Positions 48,689 through 56,859 of a stretch of 64,000 bases of DNA are shown here, in pieces. The notes beneath the pieces are model-generated. The model saw only the letters and a program-made list of their open reading frames with translations, made no database searches and had not been told where the DNA came from. Each line of letters opens with the position of its first letter. The first letter of the stretch is position 1. This DNA is from Anaeromyxobacter diazotrophicus (GTDB lineage Bacteria > Myxococcota > Myxococcia > Myxococcales > Anaeromyxobacteraceae), in contig NZ_BJTG01000001.1 in NCBI RefSeq assembly GCF_013340205.1, positions 124,001 through 188,000 of the forward strand, written 5' to 3'. The translations under genes and the position numbers were made by a program.

Positions 48689-49291
48689 ATGAGCGCGCTC
48701 CTGCTCGCGTCTCTGCTCGCGGCCGCGGGGACGCCCGGCGGGCAGGCGGACGCCGGCGCCCCGCCGGAAGCCGACGCCCGGGCCGCGGCGGACCGCGCGG
48801 CCCTGCAGGCGGCGCTGGAGCAGGCGCGCGCGGCGACCGCCCGCGCGGCCGCCCTGGAGCAGCAGGTGGGGGCGCTGCAGGCCGCGCAGGCCCGCGACGC
48901 CCAGCGCATCGCGGCCCTCGAGGCGGACCTCGCCGCCGAGCGCGCCCGGCGCGAGCAGGCGCAGCGCGACCAGGCGGCCGCCGGGCAGGACCTCGCGGGC
49001 GCGGCGGCGGGCGCCGGCAGCGCCTCGACGGCGCTGGCAGGGGGCTCGGGCGCAGAGGGTGACGTGGCGCGGGCGCAGGCGCTCGCCGCAGACGCGGCCC
49101 GCCTCGCCGGCCAGGGGTCGCCGCAGGCCGCGGCGCTCGCGGCCGCCGCCCAGGCCTCGCTCGCCGCCTCGCGGCAGGCGCTCGCGAACGGCGACCTCTT
49201 CCACGCGCGCGCCGCCGTGAACGAGGCGCGGGCGGCGCTCCAGCGCGCCCAGGCGCTGCAGCCCCCCGCCGGAGGCGCGGCTTCACCCTGA
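48689..49291 (+). CDS. Secreted coiled-coil protein of unknown function
   Basis: A 200-residue protein whose short N-terminal hydrophobic segment (MSALLLASLLAAAGTPG) may be a signal peptide. Residues about 30-100 are a strong Ala/Glu/Arg coiled coil (ALEQARAATARAAALEQQVGALQAAQARDAQRIAALEADLAAERARREQ). The second half is Ala-rich helical (LAADAARLAGQ, AAQASLAASRQALANGDLFHARAAVNEARAALQRA). No catalytic motif. It may be a periplasmic structural or adaptor protein. No gene partner is evident. Confidence 0.6.
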   Translation: MSALLLASLLAAAGTPGGQADAGAPPEADARAAADRAALQAALEQARAATARAAALEQQVGALQAAQARDAQRIAALEADLAAERARREQAQRDQAAAGQDLAGAAAGAGSASTALAGGSGAEGDVARAQALAADAARLAGQGSPQAAALAAAAQASLAASRQALANGDLFHARAAVNEARAALQRAQALQPPAGGAASP

Positions 49292-49366
49292 GGCGGTGGC
49301 GGCGCCTGGCCATCGGCGGCGCGCGTCCCCAACGTTCAGAGGATCCTGGCGAGGAGGCGCGTGCGC

Positions 49367-50542
49367 ATGGCCGATCGACGCGGCGTCCGGCGTGGTCAAG
49401 TGGTCTACGGCTCGGACGGCGTCCACCTCGGGCGCGTCTTCCACTGCGAGGCCGCCGGCTTCGTGGTGGAGCGGGGGCTCGTGTTCGCGGAGGACTACCC
49501 CGTCTTCTACGACGAGGTCGGGACCGTCGAAGGGGAGGAGGTCCGGCTCCGCATCCCCTCCCACGCGCTCGTGCGCGAGGAGGAGGCGGAGCGGTGGGAT
49601 CCTCCGCGGGACCCGGTGGGGAGCGCCGGCGGCACGGATCTCGAGCCCCTCCGGGCCGGCATGGCCGAGGTCGAGGAGGATCTCCTGCACCTGAGCGCCC
49701 TCGAGGCGGGGCTCGTGGTCGAGGTGCCGCGCCGCGGGGCCGGCTGGGCGGTCCGCGCCCGCCTGGCGCGCCCGCAGCCGAGCGGCGCGCCCGCCGGAGC
49801 GCGGGGCCAGGCGGTGCCCGCCGGCGCGGAGGAAGCGCCCCGGAACGCGGCCGCGGCCGCGATGGAGCTGGAGCGGCGGATCGCCGAGGAGGTGGAGGAC
49901 TTCGAGCGGGAGGGCGGCTGCGCTCTCCCGGGCGCGCTCGGCGAGCGCGAGCTCCGCGCCGCCGCCGCCCTGGCCGCGCGGCTGAAGCGGCGCCTGGACG
50001 CCGCCGCCCGGCGCGGGGTGGCCCTCCTGCGGCGCGGCGCCGGCGCGAGCGGCGGCGAACCCGCGGCGGCAGCGGAGCCCCCGGCGCCGCGCCGCGCCGA
50101 CTACGCGCGCACCGCCCCCGGCGCCCTGGCCGCCCTGCGCCGGCTCGAGACCTACGTCCGCCGGAGCGACCTCGAGCCGCCGCTGCTCGAGCTCGTGAGG
50201 CTGCGCGTCTCGCAGCTCAACGGCTGCGGCCCGTGCGTCGAGCTGCACGCGGCGGCGGCGCGGCGGCGGGGCGTCGACGACGAGCGGCTGCGGGAGCTGG
50301 AGGCGTGGCGGGAGAGCGATCGGTTCGCAGAGCGAGAACGGGCCGCGCTGGAGTGGACCGAGGCGGTCACCCGCGTCGGCGCCGCCCGGGTGGACGACGC
50401 GCTGTACCAGCGCGCCCGGGAGCACCTGGGGGAGCGGGGGCTGGTCGACCTGACGATGGCGGTGGTGGCGATCAACGCCTGGAACCGGCTCGCGGTCGCC
50501 TTCGAGCCGGGGCTCGGGGCGTACGGGCACGCGTTCGCGTGA
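49367..50542 (+). CDS. PRC-barrel-like domain fused to an AhpD/carboxymuconolactone-decarboxylase-like domain
   Basis: A 391-residue fusion. The N-terminus (VRRGQVVYGSDGVHLGRVFHCEAAGFVVERGLVFAEDYPVFYDEVGTVEGEEVRLRI, about 5-65) resembles a PRC-barrel/YsnF-type small beta domain. A charged, Ala-rich helical region spans about 90-240. The C-terminal 130 residues are AhpD-like: [30 protein letters not shown] with the CxxC redox pair, then WTEAVTRVG and AVVAINAWNRLAVAF. Known CxxC members reduce peroxides as part of alkyl hydroperoxidase. GAGGAGG is at optimal distance from the ATG at 49367; a GTG lies at 49361. The combination is unusual. Confidence 0.7.
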   Translation: MADRRGVRRGQVVYGSDGVHLGRVFHCEAAGFVVERGLVFAEDYPVFYDEVGTVEGEEVRLRIPSHALVREEEAERWDPPRDPVGSAGGTDLEPLRAGMAEVEEDLLHLSALEAGLVVEVPRRGAGWAVRARLARPQPSGAPAGARGQAVPAGAEEAPRNAAAAAMELERRIAEEVEDFEREGGCALPGALGERELRAAAALAARLKRRLDAAARRGVALLRRGAGASGGEPAAAAEPPAPRRADYARTAPGALAALRRLETYVRRSDLEPPLLELVRLRVSQLNGCGPCVELHAAAARRRGVDDERLRELEAWRESDRFAERERAALEWTEAVTRVGAARVDDALYQRAREHLGERGLVDLTMAVVAINAWNRLAVAFEPGLGAYGHAFA

Positions 50543-50590
50543 GCGCGGCCGGCCAGGGTCGCGAGGCCGGCCCCGTCCGCAGCGCGCCCG

Positions 50591-51262
50591 TCAGACGAAG
50601 CGCGGCATGAGGACGTGGTTCTCGAGGTGGACGTGGCGGAGCACGTCCGTCTCGAGCGCCTCGAGCTCCGCCATGAGCACGCGGTAGCTGTTGCAGCCCC
50701 ACTCCGGCACGGTGAAGCCGTCGGAGAGCGAGCGCGAACGCTCGAGGAGCGCGCCCACCGCGCGGTGCTCCTCCAGCATCCCGGCGAGCTCGCCGCGCAG
50801 CGCCGCCGGATCGCTGGAGGCCGCGACGAGCGCCGGGAAGAGCGTGCGCTCCTCGTCGTCGATGTGCGGCTCGAGCGCCGCCCGCAGCTCCGTGAAGGTC
50901 TCGAGGAGCGGCGCGAGCTTCGGGTTGTGCTCGCCGTGCACGCGCGCGACCTTGGCCGCGAGCGGCGCCAGGTACGGCAGGGCCTGCCGGAGATAGCCGT
51001 GGTGGCGCTCCACGATGAGGCCGATGAGCTCGGGGGTGGAGAGCGCGCGCGGGTCCTCGGCGTCGCCGGCGCCCGCCTCGGGGAGCGTCGCCTCGAGCTC
51101 CGCGAAGAGCGCGTCCGGCTCGACCGGCCGGTTGCGGCAGGCCTCCGCCACGGTGACGTCGCCGCCGCAACAGAAGTCGATGCGGTGCTTCTGGAACACG
51201 CGCGCGGCGGCGGCGTGCTCGGTGACGATCTGGGCGACGGTGGCGGTGCGATCGAGGGTCAT
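50591..51262 (-). CDS. ric: Iron-sulfur cluster repair di-iron protein (RIC/ScdA/YtfE)
   Basis: A 223-residue di-iron protein that helps restore Fe-S clusters damaged by nitric oxide or peroxide. The N-terminal ScdA_N domain has the hallmark FQKHRIDFCCGGDVTVAEAC. The hemerythrin-like domain that follows carries metal ligands in ERHHGYLRQ, HIDDEERTLFPAL, MLEEHRAVG and HVHLENHVLMP. AAGGAGATC precedes the ATG. The long divergent region to rpiA contains two direct ATCGCGGTG repeats. Neighbours suggest a stress context, but no NO-responsive FNR-type palindrome is seen. Confidence 0.93.
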   Translation of the reverse strand: MTLDRTATVAQIVTEHAAAARVFQKHRIDFCCGGDVTVAEACRNRPVEPDALFAELEATLPEAGAGDAEDPRALSTPELIGLIVERHHGYLRQALPYLAPLAAKVARVHGEHNPKLAPLLETFTELRAALEPHIDDEERTLFPALVAASSDPAALRGELAGMLEEHRAVGALLERSRSLSDGFTVPEWGCNSYRVLMAELEALETDVLRHVHLENHVLMPRFV

Positions 51263-51392
51263 GTCGTGATCTCCTTGTTGGCCCCTCCCGACTGCACCGC
51301 GCGTGCCGCGGTGGCGCGGGCCGCGCGCTCCGCTCTGCCCCAGCGTGATCCTCGCCCTCCGGCGCGCGCGCCCGCCGCCCGCGGCCCACGGC

Positions 51393-51419
51393 ATCGCGGT
51401 GCGCACCCAAATCGCGGTG
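51393..51419. promoter_or_regulatory. Direct repeat between ric and rpiA
   Basis: ATCGCGGTG occurs at 51393-51401 and 51411-51419, starts 18 bp apart, each followed shortly by ACCCAA. This arrangement in a divergent promoter region suggests a regulator-binding site. Confidence 0.3.
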
Positions 51420-51478
51420 GCGCGTCACCCAAGGAGCGGTGCAGGAAGGGATGGAGACCTTCGCGGGGAGGAGTGAAC

Positions 51479-52174
51479 GTGGGAGCGCTCGCACCGAACG
51501 AGGCGATGGCCAGGCGCGCGCTGGAGCTCGTCCCGCAGGGCGCCCGGCTGGGGCTCGGCAGCGGGCGCGCCGCGCAGGCGTTCGTGCGCGTGCTCGGCGA
51601 GCGCGTGCGGGAGGGCCTTCAGGTCCGCTGCGTGCCCACCTCGCGCGCCACCGAGGCGCTGGCCGCCCGGGAAGGCGTGCCGCTCGCGACGCTGGAGGAG
51701 CTGGGCGAGCTCGATCTCGCGGTGGACGGGGCGGACGAGGTCAGCCCCGCCCTCGACCTCGTGAAGGGCTACGGCGGCGCGCTCGTCCGGGAGAAGATCG
51801 TCGCCGCCGCCTCGCGGCGGCTCGTCATCCTGGCGCAGCCGGCGAAGCAGGTGGCGGCGCTCGGCGCGCGCGGCGTCCTGCCGGTCGAGGTGGTCGCCTT
51901 CGGCTGGTCCTACTGCGCCCGGCGCCTCGCCGAGCTGGGCCTGCGCCCCGCGCGGCGGCTGGCGGGCGAGGCGCCGTTCGTCAGCGACGGCGGCAACCAC
52001 GTCCTCGACTGCGCCGTCTCGCCCATCGCCGATCCGGCGGACCTCGAGCGAAGCCTCGCGGCGATCCCGGGCGTGGTGGGCACCGGCCTCTTCCTCGGCC
52101 TCGCCAGCGTGGTGTTCCTCGAGGACGAGCGCGGCGAGGTGACCGTGCTTCACCGGCCGGGCGCCGCGCCGTAG
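51479..52174 (+). CDS. rpiA: Ribose-5-phosphate isomerase A
   Basis: Interconverts ribose 5-phosphate and ribulose 5-phosphate in the pentose phosphate pathway. The 231-residue length and motifs fit RpiA: LGLGSGRAAQAFV (GxGSG), VPTSRATEALA, the active-site ELDLAVDGADEVSPALDLVKGYGGALVREKIVA, and the C-terminal SDGGNHVLDC and PGVVGTGLFLG. GGGAGGA sits ideally for the GTG at 51479; another GTG at 51473 is too close to it. Pathway partners are not adjacent. Confidence 0.93.
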   Translation: MGALAPNEAMARRALELVPQGARLGLGSGRAAQAFVRVLGERVREGLQVRCVPTSRATEALAAREGVPLATLEELGELDLAVDGADEVSPALDLVKGYGGALVREKIVAAASRRLVILAQPAKQVAALGARGVLPVEVVAFGWSYCARRLAELGLRPARRLAGEAPFVSDGGNHVLDCAVSPIADPADLERSLAAIPGVVGTGLFLGLASVVFLEDERGEVTVLHRPGAAP

Positions 52175-52260
52175 CCCCCTCCGCGCGGACTCGCCCCACC
52201 CGAGGCGCGCGGCCCCTCCCCGCTCCCGGTATGCGGCCCAGTCGTCCCCCGGAGCCCGCC

Positions 52261-53157
52261 ATGCCGAAGCCCATCACCGTCCTCGTCGCCGGCGCCACCG
52301 GGCGCCAGGGCGGCGCCGTCGCCCGGGCGCTGCTCGACCACGGCCACGCCGTGCGCGCGCTCACCCGCCGCCCGGGCTCGGAGCGCGCGGCGGCGCTCCA
52401 CGCGGCGGGCGCCGAGCTCCACGAGGGCGATCTCGACGACGGCGCGGCGGTCGAGCGCGCCGCCGCGGGCGCCGACGCGTTCTTCCTGATGGCGACGCCG
52501 TTCGAGGAGGGCGCCGGGGCCGAGGTGCGGCAGGGGCAGCGCGCCGCCGAGGCCGCGCGGCGCGCGGGCGTGAAGCACCTCGTCTACTCGTCGGTCGCCG
52601 GCGCCGACCAGGGCACCGGCATCCCGCACTTCGACAGCAAGGCGGAGATCGAGCGGCACGTGCAGGCGCTCGGGGTGCCGTACACCATCGTGGCGCCGGT
52701 GTTCTTCATGGAGAACCTCCTCTCCCTGGCCGTCCTGCGGGGCCTGCGCACCGGCACCCTGGCGCTGCCGCTCCCCGCCGCGCGCTCGCTGCAGATGGTG
52801 GCGGTCGAGGACCTCGGCGCGTTCGTCCGGCTGGTGGTGGAGCGGCCGGGGTCGTTCCAGGGGCAGCGCGTCGAGATCGCCTCCGACGAGGTCACCGGGC
52901 GCGAGGCGGCGCGCGCGCTGGCCGAGGTGACGCGGAGCGCGATCGGCTACTCCGAGGTGCCGCTCGCGGAGGTCCGGCGCCAGAGCGAGGACCTGGGCCG
53001 GATGTGGGCCTGGTTCGACCTGAAGGGCTACGGCTGCGACCTCGCGGCGCTGCGCTCGGCGTACCCCGAGGTGGGCTGGCACGATCTCAGGGCGTGGGCG
53101 CGCGAGCAGGACTGGAGCGAGCTCGATCAGGCCGGCGCCGAGCAGCCCACCGCGTAG
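52261..53157 (+). CDS. NmrA-like NAD(P)-binding protein
   Basis: A 298-residue atypical SDR. The dinucleotide motif VLVAGATGRQGGAVARALLDHGHAVRALTRRPGS (GxxGxxG plus Arg) indicates NADP(H) preference. The motifs FFLMATPFEEG and HLVYSSVAGADQGTGIPHFDSKAEIERHVQALGVPYTIVAPVFFMENLL are those of the NmrA/azoreductase-like TMR branch, which bind nucleotide but often lack the usual Tyr-Lys catalytic pair, here replaced by a Phe-Asp-Ser-Lys arrangement. It may be a redox sensor or reductase with an unknown substrate. CCGGAGCC precedes the ATG. Confidence 0.82.
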   Translation: MPKPITVLVAGATGRQGGAVARALLDHGHAVRALTRRPGSERAAALHAAGAELHEGDLDDGAAVERAAAGADAFFLMATPFEEGAGAEVRQGQRAAEAARRAGVKHLVYSSVAGADQGTGIPHFDSKAEIERHVQALGVPYTIVAPVFFMENLLSLAVLRGLRTGTLALPLPAARSLQMVAVEDLGAFVRLVVERPGSFQGQRVEIASDEVTGREAARALAEVTRSAIGYSEVPLAEVRRQSEDLGRMWAWFDLKGYGCDLAALRSAYPEVGWHDLRAWAREQDWSELDQAGAEQPTA

Positions 53158-53179
53158 CGGCGGCGTGGATGAGCGGCCC

Positions 53180-53242
53180 CTCTCCCCCGCTCCGCGGGGC
53201 GAGGGGAGAGAGATCACCGTGCCGCGGGGGGCTCGCCCCGCG
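53180..53242. repeat. Two adjacent hairpins (possible REP-type repeats)
   Basis: First, CTCTCCCC (53180-53187) pairs with GGGGAGAG (53203-53210) around CGC-TCC-GCG. Second, CGCGGGG-GGCTCG-CCCCGCG spans 53223-53242. Both lie between the NmrA-like gene and the EamA gene and could serve as terminator or extragenic palindromes. Confidence 0.45.
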
Positions 53243-53283
53243 CGCCAGCGGCCCCGGCGCGCTCGTGGTAGGACTCGCGGCCC

Positions 53284-54316
53284 ATGAGCGCCCCCCGCAA
53301 GCCCCTCGACGGCTTCGTCGTCGCGACCATGGTGGTGCTGTGCGCGATCTGGGGCGCGCAGCAGGTCGCCATCAAGCTGGCGGCGCACGACGTCGCGCCC
53401 ATCATGCAGGTCGCGCTGCGGTCGGGCCTGAGCGCCGCGCTGGTGGCGTTGCTCATGGCCGCGCGGGGCGAGCGGTTCGCGCTCGGGGACGGGACGCTCG
53501 GGCCGGGGCTCGTCGCCGGGGCGCTCTTCGCGGGCGAGTTCCTCTTCGTCGCCGAGGGGCTGCGCCACACCTCGGCCTCCCACATGGCGGTGCTCGTCTA
53601 CACCTCGCCGGTGTTCACGGCCATCGGGCTGCACTGGCGGATCAGGTCGGAGCGGCTGCGCCGCCGCCAGTGGCTCGGGATCGCGGTGGCCTTCGTGGGG
53701 ATCGCGGTCGCCTTCGCGGGGGGCTGGCTCGGCGCCGGGGTGAGCCTGCGCACGCTGCAGGGCGACGCGATGGGCGTGCTGGCCGGCGCCGCCTGGGGCG
53801 CGACGACGGTGGTGGGTGCGCGCCTCCGCCCTCTCCGACGCCGCGCCCTCGAAGACGCTGCTCTACCAGCTCGCCGTCGGGTGCGCGCTCCTCCTCGCGG
53901 CGGCGGTGGGGCTGGGCGAGGTGAGCCACGTCGCCTTCACCCGCGTCGCCTGGGCGAGCCTCCTCTTCCAGGGCGTGGTGGTGTCCTTCGCGAGCTACCT
54001 CGCCTGGTTCTGGCTGCTCCGGCGCTACCTCGCCTCGCGGGTGGCGGTCTTCTCCTTCATGACGCCGCTCTTCGGCGTCAGCTTCGGCGTGCTCGTCCTT
54101 CGCGAGCCGGTGGACGGCTGGTTCGGCGCGGGCGCCGCGCTGGTGCTCCTCGGGATCACGCTCGTGAGCGCCCCGAGCCGCGTCCCGAAGGAGGCGCCCG
54201 CCGCGACCCCGCCCGGAGCTCACCGCGGGAGGCCACCCCAACTGCCCGTGGAAGCCGTCCCCTGCGACGGCACATCGGACCGAGCGTCGCCCCCGCGACG
54301 GAGGTCCCATCCATGA
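53284..54316 (+). pseudogene. EamA/DMT-family transporter interrupted by a +1 frameshift
   Basis: Two frames together make a typical ten-helix EamA permease. Residues 1-175 (MSAPRKPLDGFVVATMVVLCAIWGAQQVAIKLAAHDVAP to GVLAGAAWGATTVV) are read from 53284. The second repeat (RASALSDAAPSKTLLYQLAVGC to FGVLVLREPVDGWFGAGAALVLLGITL) continues one base later from 53816. An extra G in GGTGGGTGCG (53811-53820) explains the shift. The first frame runs on as Arg-rich junk. Either the gene is broken, or the base is a sequencing error; the intact second half argues for a recent event. The downstream gene starts by ATGA overlap. Confidence 0.75.
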
Positions 54317-55383
54317 GCGCCCTCACGAAGCCACTCGCCCTCGCCGCGGCCCTGCTCTCCGCCGCCGCGCTGCCCGCGCCGGCGAGCGCGTGGAACCGCG
54401 GCCCGGCCCGCGTCTTCGCCACCCTCCCCGCCGGCGCCTCCGGGCCCGAGGGGCTGGAGGTGGGGCGCGACGGCCAGGTCTACGTGACGACCTTCGGGTT
54501 CACCTCGAGCGGCCCCGCCGCAGGGCCGGGTCAGCTCTACGTCTTCGACCGCAACGGCGGCCTCGTGCGCCAGGTCTCGGTGAGCGGCTCGAGCCCGCAC
54601 CTGCTCGGGCTCCGGCTCCACCCCTCGACCGGCGCGCTGCTCGTCGTCGACTTCGGCGCCGGCCAGGTCCTGGAAGTCGACCCGCGCACCGGCGCCTCGA
54701 GCGTCTTCCTGACGCTCCCCTCCTCGCTCCCCCACCCCGGCGGCTCGGGCCTCAACGACCTCACCTTCGACCACGCCGGCAACGTCTACGTGTCGGACTC
54801 GTCGCAGGGCATCGTGTGGACCACCGGCCCGCAGGGCGGCCTCGCCTCGGCCTGGGTGGACTCGGCCCTCCTCCGGACCTCCGGCGTGCCGCCCTTCGGC
54901 GCGAACGGGCTGCGCTTCAACCACGCCGAGACGAAGCTCTTCGTCGCGAACACCGGGAACGACACCGTCGTCCAGATCCCGGCGACGTCCGGGGGCGCGG
55001 GGCCGGTGGCCGGCGCACCCGCCGTCTTCACGAACGGCATCAACGGCGCGGACGGGCTCATCGTGGACGAGGACGACAACCTCTGGGTGGTGGCGAACCA
55101 GGCGGACGAGGTGGTGGTGGTGGATCCGACCGGCAAGGCCATCGCCAAGCTGGGCGACTTCAGCGGCATCGAGCGCGGCGGCGCCCCGGTGCACCTGCTC
55201 TTCCCCGCCAGCCTGCGCTTCCTGGGCGACGACCTGCTCGTCACCAACCTCTCGCTCGACCTGCGCCTGTTCGACCCATCCTTCCAGTCGGTCGATTCCC
55301 AGTGGTGCGCGCAGGTCTCGCGCTACACCATCGTGAGGATGCACCCTCGCCTGCGGCGGTCCGCCGGCGAGTGGATCGACTGA
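54313..55383 (+). CDS. Secreted SMP-30/NHL-like beta-propeller protein
   Basis: A 356-residue protein with a signal peptide (MSALTKPLALAAALLSAAALPAPASA-W). The remainder has the repeated blades of a six-bladed propeller of the SMP-30/gluconolactonase or NHL type: GPEGLEVGRDGQVYVTTFG, LHPSTGALLVVDFGAGQVLEVD, GLNDLTFDHAGNVYVSD, GLRFNHAETKLFVANTGN, GLIVDEDDNLWVVANQADEVVVVD. The Asn/Asp residues between strands could bind a divalent metal as in SMP-30. Possibly a periplasmic lactonase or a binding protein. It overlaps the upstream transporter frame by ATGA. Confidence 0.78.
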   Translation: MSALTKPLALAAALLSAAALPAPASAWNRGPARVFATLPAGASGPEGLEVGRDGQVYVTTFGFTSSGPAAGPGQLYVFDRNGGLVRQVSVSGSSPHLLGLRLHPSTGALLVVDFGAGQVLEVDPRTGASSVFLTLPSSLPHPGGSGLNDLTFDHAGNVYVSDSSQGIVWTTGPQGGLASAWVDSALLRTSGVPPFGANGLRFNHAETKLFVANTGNDTVVQIPATSGGAGPVAGAPAVFTNGINGADGLIVDEDDNLWVVANQADEVVVVDPTGKAIAKLGDFSGIERGGAPVHLLFPASLRFLGDDLLVTNLSLDLRLFDPSFQSVDSQWCAQVSRYTIVRMHPRLRRSAGEWID

Positions 55384-55428
55384 CGCGCCGCCGCCGGGTC
55401 CTCGCGGCCGGCGGGCGAGGGTGGGGCC

Positions 55429-56121
55429 ATGAAGACCATCGGGCTCATCGGCGGGATGAGCTGGGAGTCGACGGCGCACTACTACCGGCTCCTCAACGAG
55501 GCGGTGAAGGCGCGGCTCGGCGGGCTCCACTCGGCGAAGTGCCTCCTCGCCTCGGTGGACTTCGCGGAGGTCGAGCCGCTGCAGCGCGCCGGCCGCTGGG
55601 ACGAGGCGGGGGCGATCCTGAACCGCGCCGCGCTCGGGCTGGAGCGCGCCGGCGCCGACCTCCTCCTCATCTGCGCCAACACCATGCACAAGGTGGCGGA
55701 CGAGGCGCTGCGCGGCGTCCGCGTCCCGCTCCTCCACATCGCCGACGCGACCGCCGACCGCATCGCCGCCGCCGGCGTCCGCCGGGTGGCGCTCCTCGGG
55801 ACCCGGTACGTGATGGAGCAGGACTTCTACCGGGAGCGCCTGGCCGCGCGGCACCACCTCGAGGTGATCGTCCCCGGGCCGGCGGACCGCGCCGAGGTGA
55901 ACCGGGTCATCTTCGAGGAGCTGTGCCTGGGCCGGGTGGAGCCGCGCTCGAAGGCGCGCTACGCCGCGATCATGGAGGCGCTGGTCGGCGCGGGCGCGCA
56001 GGGCGTCGTCGCCGGCTGCACCGAGATCACGATGCTCGTGCAGCAGCCGGACGTGACGGTCCCGCTCTTCGACACCACCGAGATCCACGCGCTCGCCGCG
56101 GTCGAGCGGGCGCTCGCGTGA
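55429..56121 (+). CDS. Aspartate/glutamate racemase family protein
   Basis: A 230-residue PLP-independent racemase of the YgeA/aspartate-racemase type. Both catalytic cysteines are present: LLICANTMHK near residue 83 and GVVAGCTEITMLV near 196. The N-terminus KTIGLIGGMSWESTAHYYRLLNEAV is diagnostic of the family. It would interconvert L- and D-forms of Asp, Glu or related amino acids. The FMN reductase begins 10 bp downstream, so the two may be co-expressed. Confidence 0.9.
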   Translation: MKTIGLIGGMSWESTAHYYRLLNEAVKARLGGLHSAKCLLASVDFAEVEPLQRAGRWDEAGAILNRAALGLERAGADLLLICANTMHKVADEALRGVRVPLLHIADATADRIAAAGVRRVALLGTRYVMEQDFYRERLAARHHLEVIVPGPADRAEVNRVIFEELCLGRVEPRSKARYAAIMEALVGAGAQGVVAGCTEITMLVQQPDVTVPLFDTTEIHALAAVERALA

Positions 56122-56131
56122 GGGCGCCCCC

Positions 56132-56779
56132 ATGAAGATCCTCGCCTTCGCGGCCTCGCTCCGGCGCGGCTCGCTCAACCGGAAGCTCATCGCGCTCGCG
56201 GCCGAGGTGGCGCGCACCGCGGGCGCCGAGGTCGACCTGGCGGAGTTCCGGGAGTTCGAGCTGCCCATCTACGACGGCGACCTCGACGCGAGCGCCGGGC
56301 TGCCGCCCGGGGCCCAGGAGCTGAAGCGCCGGCTCGACCAGGCCGCCGCCGTCCTCCTCGCCGCGCCCGAGTACAACTACTCCGTCGCCGGCCCGCTCAA
56401 GAACGCCATCGACTGGGTGTCGCGGGCGCGGCCGATGCCCTGGCGCGGCAAGAGCATCTACCTCCTGTCGGCCTCGCCCTCCCCCATGGGCGGCATCCGC
56501 GGCCTGTGGCAGACGCGGATCCCGCTCGAGGGCTGCGGCGCGCTCGTCTTCCCCGACATGTTCGCGCTGCCGCACGCGAACGAGGCGTTCGACGGCGCCG
56601 GCCGGCTGCGGGACGCGGCGGTGGCGGCGCGGCTCGAGCGCGAGGTGGTCGGCTTCGTGCGGCTCGCCGAGGCGGTCGCGCCGGCCTGCAGCGCGCACGC
56701 CCCGGCCGCGCCCGTGAAGCAGGCGGAGATCGCGAAGGCGCTCGAGAGCGAGACGGAGCTCCAGCCGCCGACGCGCTGA
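56132..56779 (+). CDS. NADPH-dependent FMN reductase-like protein
   Basis: A 215-residue flavodoxin-fold oxidoreductase. The FMN phosphate loop is FAASLRRGSLNRKLI, the isoalloxazine-contact block is APEYNYSVAGPLKNAIDWVSR, and SASPSPMGGIRG follows, as in azoreductase/chromate-reductase-like ChrR proteins. It probably reduces quinones, azo compounds or free flavin with NADPH. A C-terminal extension (AACSAHAPAAP and following residues, about 30 residues) is not part of the core fold. It sits directly after the racemase gene. Confidence 0.88.
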   Translation: MKILAFAASLRRGSLNRKLIALAAEVARTAGAEVDLAEFREFELPIYDGDLDASAGLPPGAQELKRRLDQAAAVLLAAPEYNYSVAGPLKNAIDWVSRARPMPWRGKSIYLLSASPSPMGGIRGLWQTRIPLEGCGALVFPDMFALPHANEAFDGAGRLRDAAVAARLEREVVGFVRLAEAVAPACSAHAPAAPVKQAEIAKALESETELQPPTR

Positions 56780-56859
56780 GCGCACCCACATCCCCGCACC
56801 GCCGCCGACGACCGCCCACGGCTTGCCCCGGGCGCCCGAGTCGTGCTGCAACTTCCCCG

